Assembly: GCF_042647465.1 (NCBI RefSeq) | Contig: NZ_JBHRVN010000004.1 | DNA length: 64,000 nt | DNA from: Wagnerdoeblera intermedia | GTDB taxonomy: Bacteria > Pseudomonadota > Alphaproteobacteria > Rhodobacterales > Rhodobacteraceae | Direction: 5' to 3' (one strand) | Shown here: positions 1 to 8,048 of the stretch, in pieces | Position numbering within the stretch: position 1 is the first letter of the stretch | Layout of the letters: each line of letters begins with the position of its first letter | Notes under the pieces: model-generated | What the model was told of the DNA's origin: nothing | The model's database searches: none | What the model saw: only the letters and a program-made list of their open reading frames with translations | Program-made: the position numbers and the translations under genes

Positions 1-825
1 CGCTCCCAGTGCGCCCCAGGAGATGCCATAGCGGGCGCGGTTCAGACAACCGAAGGGACCTTTCAGGCCTTCGATATGCGGCAGAAGCGCGTCTTCGCCG
101 ATTTCGACATTCTCCATCACGATCTCACCGGTGATCGAGGCGCGCAGGGAGAGCTTGTCTTTCACCTTCGGCGCCGAGAGACCTTTCATGCCTTTGTCGA
201 GGATAAAGCCACGGATCTTGCCGCCATGGGCCTCTGATTTCGCCCAGACCACGAAGACGTCTGCGATCGGCGCGTTGGAGATCCACATCTTGCTGCCATT
301 GAGCACATAGCCGTTAGCGGTCTTTTTCGCGACGGTCTTCATCCCTGCGGGATCGGAGCCTGCATCCGGCTCCGTCAGGCCAAAGCAGCCGATGAATTCA
401 CCCGAGGCGAGTTTGGGCAGATATTTCTTCCGCTGTTCTTCCGAGCCATAGGCGTAGATCGGATACATCACCAGCGAGCTTTGCACCGACATCATCGAGC
501 GATAGCCCGAATCCACGCGTTCGACTTCGCGCGAAACGAGGCCGTAAGCCACATAGGAGGCGCCAAGACCGCCGTATTCCTCCGGCACGGTCACGCCCAG
601 AAGCCCCATCTCGCCCATCTCGCGGAAGATCTCGGGATCGGTCACTTCATTGGCGAAGGCGTCTTTGACACGTGGCTGCAGTTTGCTTTGCGCGTAGTTA
701 TGCGCAGCATCGCGGAGAGCGCGTTCGTCTTCGGTCAGCTGTCCGTCAAGGCGGAAGGGGTCTTCCCAGTTAAAGCGCGCCAGATCCGGGGCGTCTTTGG
801 CTTTCAGTTTCGGGCGATCGGTCAT
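1..825 (-). CDS. gcdH: Glutaryl-CoA dehydrogenase (acyl-CoA dehydrogenase family), 3' part beyond the window
   Basis: Reading leftwards from the ATG at 825, the frame stays open to the window edge: 275 codons of an expected roughly 400. The protein starts MTDRPKLKAKDAPDL and contains the FAD/substrate loop FGLTEPDAGSDPAG and, near the edge, LNRARYGISWG, both typical of glutaryl-CoA dehydrogenases. This enzyme oxidatively decarboxylates glutaryl-CoA to crotonyl-CoA in lysine, tryptophan and glutarate breakdown. A GGAGG ribosome-binding site precedes the start. The catalytic-base region lies outside the window, so another acyl-CoA dehydrogenase subtype is possible. The divergent LysR gene 105 bp away probably regulates it (inference). 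Confidence 0.9.
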   Translation of the reverse strand, partial: MTDRPKLKAKDAPDLARFNWEDPFRLDGQLTEDERALRDAAHNYAQSKLQPRVKDAFANEVTDPEIFREMGEMGLLGVTVPEEYGGLGASYVAYGLVSREVERVDSGYRSMMSVQSSLVMYPIYAYGSEEQRKKYLPKLASGEFIGCFGLTEPDAGSDPAGMKTVAKKTANGYVLNGSKMWISNAPIADVFVVWAKSEAHGGKIRGFILDKGMKGLSAPKVKDKLSLRASITGEIVMENVEIGEDALLPHIEGLKGPFGCLNRARYGISWGALGA

Positions 826-908
826 GTCTGGCCTCCACATGCGCTGGCTGTTGATCCGGGTATAGGGCTGGTACGAGGGATCGGCTAACGCTATCTGTAT
901 TTAAGATT

Positions 909-923
909 ATGCATAAAAGGCAT
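909..923 (+). promoter_or_regulatory. Candidate LysR-type operator in the gcdH/LysR intergenic region
   Basis: ATGC-N7-GCAT is an inverted repeat that also satisfies the T-N11-A pattern of LysR-family sites. It lies in the 105-bp divergent gap, ending 8 bp before the LysR start, so it could serve autorepression. Pattern match only. Confidence 0.4.
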
Positions 924-930
924 AGATATC

Positions 931-1848
931 ATGGCGCGCTCCCGCAGGTTTATCCCTTCCATTTCGCAGCTTAGTGCCTTTGAGGCGGTGCTCAGGACCG
1001 GCTCTACGGCGGGGGCCTCGCGGGATATGGATCTGTCGCAGGGGGCGATTTCGCGGCTTGTGCAGAACCTTGAGACCCAGCTTGGGCAAAGGCTCTTTCT
1101 GCGCGAGAGGCAGCGGCTGGTTCCCACGGTCGCGGCGAAGGCCTATGGGCGGGATGTGACGCGGGCGCTGGATCTGATTGCGCGGGCCTCGATGGAGCTG
1201 AGTGCCAATCCCGACGGAGGGGTTCTGTCGCTGGCCGTGCTGCCGGCGTTTTCGACCCATTGGCTGGCCCCGCGCATGTCCGGGTTTCTGAGCGCCCATC
1301 CCGATGTGACGGTCAATCTTGCCACGCGGATGAAGAAATTCAACTTTGCCGCCGAGAGCTTTGATGCCGCCGTGCATTTCGGAGAGGCGGACTGGCGCGG
1401 CGCCGGGCATCTGCCGCTCTTTCCCGAGGTGCTGGTGCCCTGTGCGGCGCCGTCGCTTCTGGCGCGCCATTCCCTGAGCGGGCCGTCGGATGTGTTGACC
1501 CTGCCGCTTCTGCAGATTGAGACCCGGCCCGGGGCCTGGGCAGACTGGCTCGGCGCGCTGGGGGTGGCGGGGCCGCTGCCGGGGGGAATGCTCTTTGATC
1601 AGTTCGCCACCATGGCCCAGGCGGCGGTTCATGGTCTGGGGGCCGCGCTGCTGCCGGAGTTTCATGTGGCAGATGAGCTGGCCTCGGGGCGGCTGACGGA
1701 ACTTCCGGGGGGACGTCTGACGGGGCCGGGGCAGTATTTTCTGGTCTGGCCGGAGGCGCGGGCGGATTATCCGCCGCTGGCCGCCTTTCGCGACTGGATC
1801 GCGGCAGAGGTTTCCGGGCCACAGGCTTTTGCGGCGGGTCCGGATTGA
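931..1848 (+). CDS. LysR-family transcriptional regulator, GcvA-like
   Basis: The 305-residue protein has the normal LysR layout: an N-terminal winged HTH (about residues 10-65, including the segment DLSQGAISRLVQNLETQLG) followed by a periplasmic-binding-protein-like effector domain. The N-terminal sequence resembles the GcvA branch. It is transcribed away from gcdH, the usual arrangement for a LysR protein controlling its neighbour, so regulation of glutarate/lysine catabolism is a reasonable inference. The ATG at 931 has only a weak AAGG ribosome-binding site. The effector is unknown. The 3' end runs into a gene-free stretch before the B12 riboswitch. Confidence 0.88.
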   Translation: MARSRRFIPSISQLSAFEAVLRTGSTAGASRDMDLSQGAISRLVQNLETQLGQRLFLRERQRLVPTVAAKAYGRDVTRALDLIARASMELSANPDGGVLSLAVLPAFSTHWLAPRMSGFLSAHPDVTVNLATRMKKFNFAAESFDAAVHFGEADWRGAGHLPLFPEVLVPCAAPSLLARHSLSGPSDVLTLPLLQIETRPGAWADWLGALGVAGPLPGGMLFDQFATMAQAAVHGLGAALLPEFHVADELASGRLTELPGGRLTGPGQYFLVWPEARADYPPLAAFRDWIAAEVSGPQAFAAGPD

Positions 1849-1959
1849 GCAGGCGCAGCCCGACGGGCGGGCAGGGGGGTTTCCCGGACGGTTGCGGAGC
1901 CGCGTTTTTTCTTCTCATCCCGAGCGCAGGCTTGACAGGCCGCAGAGGAGCGGTCAGGG

Positions 1960-2150
1960 ATCAGGCAGCACCGGTTTCCGGCGGGGCAGCCCGTCGGAAT
2001 GAAAAGGGAATGTGGCGAAGTTCGCTTCGGTTAAGCCACAGCTGCCCCCGCAACTGTAAGCGGCGAGCGACGGTCTGATATGCCACTGGGGCTGATCCCG
2101 GGAAGGCGGACCCGAGCAATGACCCGCGAGCCAGGAGACCTGCCGGCTGT
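1960..2150 (+). promoter_or_regulatory. Cobalamin (AdoCbl) riboswitch
   Basis: The segment shows the conserved order of a cobalamin aptamer: a GGCAGC element, AAAAGGGAATGTGG near 2001-2015, GCTGCCCCCGCAACTGTAAGCG near 2041, GGGAAGGCGG near 2099, and the B12 box GAGCCAGGAGACCTGCC at about 2128-2144. It lies about 160 nt upstream of a B12 receptor gene, exactly where such a riboswitch is expected, and should reduce operon expression when cobalamin is plentiful. The downstream part (2150-2305) has several GC-rich hairpins, including GGTGATGAATCACC near 2200, which may form the expression platform. Aptamer edges are approximate. 1849-1959 shows no gene. Confidence 0.93.
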
Positions 2151-2305
2151 GTCACCTGTCCGCCAGGCGAGGGGCCTTGGTCGGAGACGGTTGATCCGTC
2201 GGGGTGATGAATCACCGCCGGCGGGATCCCTCCCGATGCTGTCGGCTATTCGTCAACCAGCCTGGGGGCCCGCAGGGGGTCTCAGGTCGGCACAGGATTT
2301 GAAAT

Positions 2306-4148
2306 ATGAAACGTGAAGGTCTGATCCTTCTCGCCACTCTGCTTGCGGGTACGGCCGCCGCAGAGGATGTTTATCTCAGCGATATCACCCTCAGCGCGGC
2401 ACGCACGCCGAGGGATGTGGCCCGCAGCGGGGTCTCGGTCTCGGTGATCACGGGCGAAGAGCTGTCGCGCGCCGGTCCCATTCAGCTTGTTGATTATCTT
2501 GCACGGCTTCCGGGCCTCAGCGTCACGCAAAGCGGGCCCGAGGGCACTCAGGCGGCTCTGCGCATCCGCGGGGCGGATCCGCGCCATATCGCGGTCTTTG
2601 TGGATGGCGTGAAGGTCAACGACCCTTCGGGGATCGGCGGGGAATTTGATTTCGGATCTCTGAGCACCGCCGATATCGGCCGGGTTGAGGTGCTGCGCGG
2701 GGCCCAGGGGGCGCTTTGGGGCTCGCAGGCCATGGGGGGCGTGATCCATATCACCACCCGCGGCGCCGAAGAAGACGGCCACCGCCAGCGGCTTTCGCTG
2801 GAGACCGGATCGCGGGGCAGCCGGTCGCTTGGCTATTCTTCGGCCTGGCGCGACGGCGCGGCGGAGACGGTGTTTTACCTGACCCATCGCCGCAGCAACG
2901 GCTTTTCCGCCATGGATACGCTGCCCCCGACGCCGGATGCAGAGGCGGACGGGTTCGAGACCAACCGTCTGTCCTTCACGACGCGGTATACGGTCTCGGA
3001 CAGCCTGCGCCTCGGGGCTTCGGGTTTCGTGCAGCGCATGCGCTTTGAGCATGACAGCGACTGGCCCGCAGATATGAATTCGGCCGATCGCTCTGTGCGG
3101 CGCGAACACGGCGGGACGCTTTTTGCCGAGGCAGAGGCCGGGCGCACGTTGCATCGGTTCGAGCTTGGACTTTACGACATCAACCGTGAGCTTTCACAGG
3201 CGGGCAACAACTTCGCCACGCGCTACAGTTTCAACTGGCAGGCGGTGACGGAACTGCGCCCGGATCTGAGCCTCGTTTACGGCCTTGAGGCCACGCGTGA
3301 GACCGCCGGTTTCGGCGGGGTCGAGGCCGCGGATTCGAGCGACGGTCGTGCCCTTTGGGGGCAGGCGCTCTGGTCCCCTTCCGAGGGGCTGGATCTGACG
3401 CTGGGGCTGCGGCGCGATCATCATTCGCGCTACGGCGGGTATACGACGGGGCGGCTGGCCTTTGCCTTTGCCGCGTCAGAGGCGCTGACCCTGCGGGGTA
3501 TGACGGCGAGCGGGTTTCTGTCGCCCTCGCTTTATCAGCTTTATGGCGATGAATGGGTGCGGCCCAATCCAGGTTTGACCCCAGAGGAAAGCCGCTCCTA
3601 TGAGCTGGGCCTTGATTACCGCTACGCTGCGGGCAGCCTTGGGCTCACGCTCTTCCGGCTCGACAGCGACAATGCGATCGTCTGGGACGACAATGCCCCC
3701 TGGGATCCTTTGGTGAGCGGGCCGCAGGCAGGCTACGTCAATCTGTCGGGCCGCAGCCGCCGTCAGGGGGGGGGAACTGTCGCTTGATCATGCGCTGTCA
3801 GAGCGCATTTCGATGCAGGCCGCATATAGCTACACCAAGGCCCTGAACCCCGAAGGGGAGCGTCTGGGGCGTGTGCCGCGCCATCAGTTCTCGCTTGGCG
3901 TGACTGCCGGCGTCAGCGAGGCGCTCACCCTGAACGCGGGGCTGCAGGGGGTCGCAGACCGCCCCGATGACCGCGGCCAGCGGATGGGCAGCTATCTGGT
4001 GGCCTCATTCGGCGCGGGCTATGCTCTTTCTGAGAGCACGCGTCTGAGCCTGCGGGTCGAGAACCTCTTTGACCGGCAGTATCAGACGGTGGCGGGCTAT
4101 GGCACGCCGCGTCGCGGGGTCTTTCTGGGCCTGAGCACCCGCTTCTGA
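2306..4148 (+). pseudogene. btuB: TonB-dependent vitamin B12 receptor, split by a +1 frameshift in a nine-G tract
   Basis: The first frame (2306-3787) encodes a signal peptide ending in AAA, an N-terminal segment typical of BtuB (EDVYLSDITLSAARTPRDVA), the plug domain and most of the barrel. It then hits a stop after a nine-G run at 3766-3774. The other frame continues with barrel strands and the usual C-terminal sequence ending in LSTRF at 4148. Removing one G gives ...RQGGELSLDHALS... and one continuous protein of about 613 residues, normal for BtuB. The gene heads the riboswitch-controlled B12 operon. Three explanations remain: a sequencing error, a true null mutation, or a slippage-prone switch. 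Confidence 0.88.
3766..3774 (+). repeat. Nine-G homopolymer at the btuB frameshift
   Basis: Nine consecutive G residues; eight would keep btuB in frame. Homopolymer runs like this are prone both to replication slippage and to sequencing miscalls. Confidence 0.95.
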
Positions 4149-4161
4149 GAAAGGGGAGAGC

Positions 4162-5004
4162 ATGTGGCATCGCCCGGACGCTTTTCGCCGGTCACTGAGA
4201 CTGGCCGTCGCGCTGGTCCTGGCGCTGCCCCTGCTGCCAGAGAGGGTTGAGGCTGCGCCTCAGCGGGTGGTTTCACTCAACCTCTGCACTGACCAACTGG
4301 CCATGCTGCTGGCAGCACCAGGGCAGTTGCGCTCGGTCTCCTGGCTGGCGGCTGATCCGCGCTCTTCCGTCATGGCGGATGCGGCGCGGGGGTATCCGTT
4401 AAACCGGGGTGGCGCGGAAGAGATTTTCGCGCTGCGCCCGGATCTTGTGCTGGCTTCAACCTGGACGCGTCGCGAAACCGTCTTTCTTTTGCGCCGTCTT
4501 GGGGTTGAGGTGGTTGAACTGGCCCCGGCGCAGCGTCTCGATGACATCGCCCCCGCGATCCGCGAGATGGCCGCGCTGCTCGGCCGGGAAGCTGAGGGAG
4601 AGGGGATCGCCCGGGCCTTTACGGAACGCCTTTCGGCTCTGCGCAGCGCTCAGACGGGACGGACAGCCGCGATCTGGGAGGCGGGGGGCTATACCTCCGG
4701 TGCCGCGACGCTCAGCCATGAGGTGCTTTCCGCCGCGGGCCTGCGCAATCTGGCGGCATATGAGGGGCTTGCGGGCGGTGGCTATCTGCCGCTTGAGCGG
4801 CTGGTGGCGGCGCAGCCGGATCTGATCCTCTCCTCCGCGCCCTGGCCCGGGGCCTCGCGGGCGGAGGATCTGCTGCGCCATCCGGCGCTGGTGGCACTGA
4901 TGGCCGATACCGCGGGGCTTATGCTGCGCGAGGCCGACTGGGTCTGCGGCCTGCCGCAGACCCTTGAGGCCATTGAGGATGTGAAGGACGCGGGGACGCG
5001 ATGA
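4162..5004 (+). CDS. btuF: Cobalamin ABC transporter periplasmic binding protein
   Basis: The 280-residue protein has a signal peptide (hydrophobic core LALVLALPLLP, cleavage probably near VEA-AP), then the class III binding-protein pattern: RVVSLNLCTDQLAMLL at the start of the mature protein and the lobe motif LRPDLVLAS. It should capture cobalamin in the periplasm and deliver it to BtuC. It begins 13 bp after btuB and its stop overlaps the btuC start by 4 bp (ATGA), so the genes are co-transcribed. A haem or siderophore binder cannot be excluded from sequence alone, but the riboswitch and BtuB make B12 by far the likeliest cargo. Confidence 0.87.
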   Translation: MWHRPDAFRRSLRLAVALVLALPLLPERVEAAPQRVVSLNLCTDQLAMLLAAPGQLRSVSWLAADPRSSVMADAARGYPLNRGGAEEIFALRPDLVLASTWTRRETVFLLRRLGVEVVELAPAQRLDDIAPAIREMAALLGREAEGEGIARAFTERLSALRSAQTGRTAAIWEAGGYTSGAATLSHEVLSAAGLRNLAAYEGLAGGGYLPLERLVAAQPDLILSSAPWPGASRAEDLLRHPALVALMADTAGLMLREADWVCGLPQTLEAIEDVKDAGTR

Positions 5005-5981
5005 AGCTGACGCTGTTTTTGTCGGGGCTGGTGGCGGTGCTTTTGGCCGGATCCCTGCTGACGGGCCCGGCCGGGTTCGGGCCGTCAGAGGCGCTGGCGG
5101 CGCTTTTGCGCGGTGAGGGAGAGGCCACGGTTCTGGTCATGCGCGAGATCCGCCTGCCGCGGGCGGTCCTTGGCCTGCTGACCGGGGCCTCGCTGGGCCT
5201 CGCAGGGGCCGCGATGCAGGGCTGGCTGCGCAATCCTTTGGCAGAGCCGGGCCTGATCGGCGTCTCGCCCATGGCCTCTCTGGGGGCGGTTCTGGCGCTG
5301 CAAAGCGGGCTGGTAGCGGCTTTCGCGCCTGCGCTGCCGCTGGCGGCGCTTGGCGGTGCGGGACTTGCGGTGGTCTTGCTGTTTCTGCTGTCGGGGCCGC
5401 GCGGCGATACGCTGACGGTGATCCTTGCGGGGGTGGCGCTTTCGGCGCTGGCAGGGGCGCTGATGTCGCTGGTGCTCAACCTCTCGCCTAATCCCTTTGC
5501 GGCCTCTGAGATCGTTTTCTGGCTGATGGGCTCGCTGGCCGACCGCTCGATGGAGCATGTCTGGCTGGCCGCTCCCGTCATGGTGGCGGGGGCACTGGCG
5601 CTCGCAGGGGCAGGGCGGGGCCTTGACGCGCTGAGCCTTGGCGAGGATGTGGCGCGCAGTCTGGGTGTCTCGCCGCGCGGGCTGCGGCGGCGGGTGGTCT
5701 TTGGCGTGGCGGCGCTGGCGGGGGCGGCGACTTCGGTGGCGGGGGGCATTGGCTTTGTGGGCCTCGTGGTGCCGCATCTGTTGCGCCGTGCCACGGGGGG
5801 GCGGCCTTCGGCGCTGCTGCTGCCCTCGGCGCTTGGCGGGGCGGCGGTGATCCTGGCCGCCGATCTGGCGACGCGGCTGATCCTGCCTGAGCGCGATCTG
5901 AAGCTTGGGGTTCTGACGGCCCTGATCGGCGCGCCCTTCTTCATTCACATGATCCTGACCCTCAGAAAGCAAAGCCAATGA
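5001..5981 (+). CDS. btuC: Cobalamin ABC transporter permease (FecCD/BtuC family)
   Basis: This 326-residue protein is almost entirely hydrophobic, with the many membrane helices expected of the FecCD family. It shows family landmarks: MREIRLPRAVLGLLTGASLGLAGA near the N-terminus, NPLAEPGLIGVSPMASLGA, and VGLVVPHLLRR near the C-terminus, the loop that contacts the ATPase. It forms the inner-membrane channel for B12 with BtuD. Start and stop codons overlap those of btuF and btuD by 4 bp each, indicating translational coupling in the riboswitch-controlled operon. Confidence 0.88.
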   Translation: MKLTLFLSGLVAVLLAGSLLTGPAGFGPSEALAALLRGEGEATVLVMREIRLPRAVLGLLTGASLGLAGAAMQGWLRNPLAEPGLIGVSPMASLGAVLALQSGLVAAFAPALPLAALGGAGLAVVLLFLLSGPRGDTLTVILAGVALSALAGALMSLVLNLSPNPFAASEIVFWLMGSLADRSMEHVWLAAPVMVAGALALAGAGRGLDALSLGEDVARSLGVSPRGLRRRVVFGVAALAGAATSVAGGIGFVGLVVPHLLRRATGGRPSALLLPSALGGAAVILAADLATRLILPERDLKLGVLTALIGAPFFIHMILTLRKQSQ

Positions 5982-6724
5982 CGGTGCTGACGGTGGAGCA
6001 ACTCTCGCTGACCCGCCAGGGGCAAAGGGTTCTGAGCGACATCAGCTTTTCCCTGCGGGAGGGAGAGTTTCTCGGGCTGCTCGGGCCGAACGGGGCGGGT
6101 AAGACCACGCTTTTGCGGGCGATCCAGGGGCTCCTGCCGCATGAGGGGCGCTCGTCTCTGGCCGAGCTTTCCGCCGCCGAGCGGGCGCGGCGGGCGGCTT
6201 TTCTGCCCCAGGCGCGGGAGGTGGCCTGGCCCATGGCGGTGCGCGATCTGGTAGCGCTTGGCCGTCTGCCCTGGACGGGGGCGGCACAGCGCGAGGATCA
6301 CCGCGCCGTTGCGGCGGCCCTTGCGCGGATGGGGCTGGAGAGCCTTGCCGCGCGCCCGGCTGACCGGCTTTCGGGCGGAGAACTGGCCCGGGCGCTGATT
6401 GCCCGGCTTCTCGCCCAGGAAACACCGCTTCTGCTGGCAGATGAGCCGGGCGCGAGCCTTGATCCGGCGCGGCAGATCTCAACCATGGAGCTCTTTGGCG
6501 ATCTGGCACGCGAGGGCAGGGCGGTTGTGGCCTCGGTCCATGATCTGGGGCTGGCGGCGCGCTATTGCACTCGGGTGCTGGTGCTCGATCAGGGGCGGCT
6601 GGTGGCAGATGGCCCGCCCGCAGAGGTGCTGAGTGATGCGCTGCTCGCAAAGGTTTTCGGCCTCAGGGTCTGGCGCGCTGAGGCGGGGGGGCGTCCGCTG
6701 CTCACCCCGGTGGCGCTGACCTGA
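5978..6724 (+). CDS. btuD: Cobalamin ABC transporter ATP-binding protein
   Basis: The 248-residue ABC ATPase has Walker A GPNGAGKTT (about residues 36-44), signature LSGGELARALIARLLAQ, Walker B LLLADEP and the switch histidine in ASVHDLGLAARY. It would power BtuC. It is the last gene of the btuB-F-C-D operon. About 70 bp separate it from the next gene, which has its own strong AAAGGAG ribosome-binding site. Confidence 0.88.
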   Translation: MTVLTVEQLSLTRQGQRVLSDISFSLREGEFLGLLGPNGAGKTTLLRAIQGLLPHEGRSSLAELSAAERARRAAFLPQAREVAWPMAVRDLVALGRLPWTGAAQREDHRAVAAALARMGLESLAARPADRLSGGELARALIARLLAQETPLLLADEPGASLDPARQISTMELFGDLAREGRAVVASVHDLGLAARYCTRVLVLDQGRLVADGPPAEVLSDALLAKVFGLRVWRAEAGGRPLLTPVALT

Positions 6725-6797
6725 GGGGCGGGCGGTTTGCGGGCAGGCGGGGCTTCTGTTATCAGGCATCTTCCGCGCCCGCCCAAAGGAGTAAACC

Positions 6798-7964
6798 ATG
6801 ACCCCCGGTGCCCGTATTGCCGCCGCCATTGCGGTTCTCGACCGTATTCTCGCCGGGGAGCCCGCTGAGAAAGCCCTGGTGAACTGGGCGCGCAACAGCC
6901 GTTTTGCGGGCTCGGGCGACCGCTCGGCGGTGCGTGATCACGTCTTTGACGCGCTGCGCCGGATGCGTTCCGCTTCAGCTCTGGGCGGCGGTCGCTGGCC
7001 TGAGGCGACCTCGGGGCGCAGCCTGATGCTGGGGGTGATCCGCGCGCAGGGCGGGGATGAGGCTGCGCTTTTCAACGGCCAGGGCCATGCGCCGGCGGCG
7101 GTGAGCGAAGACGAGAGCCCCCGCAACCCGGAGGGTCTTGAGGCGCTTGACTGCCCGGACTGGCTTGCCCCGCAGCTGCGCGAGGCGCTTGGCCCGCAGT
7201 TTGAGGTGGTGATGGCGGCGCTGCAGTCGCGCGCGCCGGTCTTTTTGCGTGTGAACCTGCGGCTCTCGGATGTGGACGGCGCCCGTCGTATTCTCGCCGC
7301 CGAAGAGATCGAAACCCGCCCCCATCCGCTGTCGGCGACTGCCCTTGAGGTGGTCTCGGGCGCCAAAAAGATCGCCCGTTCGGAGGCTTACCTGAATGGC
7401 GTCGTGGAGCTGCAGGATGTGGCCTCTCAGGCCGTCGTCGCGGCGCTTGATCTGCAGGACGGCCAGCGGGTGCTCGATTTCTGCGCCGGGGGCGGTGGCA
7501 AATCGCTGGCCATGGCTGCGCTGGCGGATCTGCAGATTGACGCACACGACATCTCTTATGCCCGGATGAGCGACCTTCCCGCCCGGGCGGCGCGGGCCCG
7601 GGCAGAGGTGACGCTGAAAGACACGGCCTCGCTTTCGGGTGGCTATGATCTGGTGCTGGCCGATGCCCCCTGTTCGGGCTCGGGCGCCTGGCGGCGCCAG
7701 CCGGATGCACGCTGGCGGCTGGATGCGGCGGGGCTTGCGCGGCTCACCGCCCTTCAGGCCGAAGTGCTCAGCAATGCCTCGGACCAGGTGGCACCGGGGG
7801 GGCGGCTCGCCTATGCAACCTGCTCGATGCTTGAGGCGGAAAATGGCGCGCAGGTCGCGGCCTTTCTTGCGGCGAACCCTGACTACCGTCTGCTGCGCGA
7901 TCTGCGCCTGACCCCGGCGGATGGCGGCGATGGCTTCTACATGGCGCTTCTGCAGCGCGATTGA
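6798..7964 (+). CDS. RsmB/NOP-family rRNA (cytosine-C5) methyltransferase
   Basis: The 388-residue protein has a short NusB-like helical N-terminus and a C-terminal SAM-dependent methyltransferase domain. The SAM loop VLDFCAGGGGKS lies near residue 225. Motif IV DAPCSGSG (Cys near 292) and motif VI YATCS (Cys near 342) supply the two cysteines used by m5C RNA methyltransferases. It is shorter than E. coli RsmB, so the exact target (16S C967 or another cytosine) is uncertain. The start at 6798 is fixed by AAAGGAG seven bases upstream. Confidence 0.85.
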   Translation: MTPGARIAAAIAVLDRILAGEPAEKALVNWARNSRFAGSGDRSAVRDHVFDALRRMRSASALGGGRWPEATSGRSLMLGVIRAQGGDEAALFNGQGHAPAAVSEDESPRNPEGLEALDCPDWLAPQLREALGPQFEVVMAALQSRAPVFLRVNLRLSDVDGARRILAAEEIETRPHPLSATALEVVSGAKKIARSEAYLNGVVELQDVASQAVVAALDLQDGQRVLDFCAGGGGKSLAMAALADLQIDAHDISYARMSDLPARAARARAEVTLKDTASLSGGYDLVLADAPCSGSGAWRRQPDARWRLDAAGLARLTALQAEVLSNASDQVAPGGRLAYATCSMLEAENGAQVAAFLAANPDYRLLRDLRLTPADGGDGFYMALLQRD

Positions 7965-7991
7965 GGCAGTTTCATCCCCTCCGGGGTGGAA

Positions 7992-8007
7992 TTAAGGACA
8001 TATTAAC
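7992..8007 (+). promoter_or_regulatory. CtrA-type box (TTAA-N7-TTAAC) upstream of cckA
   Basis: TTAA at 7992-7995, seven bases, then TTAAC at 8003-8007 match the full alphaproteobacterial CtrA consensus TTAA-N7-TTAAC. It sits about 40 bp before the likely cckA start. CckA is the kinase at the head of the CtrA phosphorelay, so this suggests feedback by CtrA on its own activator. Confidence 0.6.
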
Positions 8008-8048
8008 CAGCGCCTGAGATGCTGACGGCAGTTCTGAAAGGAGTTGCC

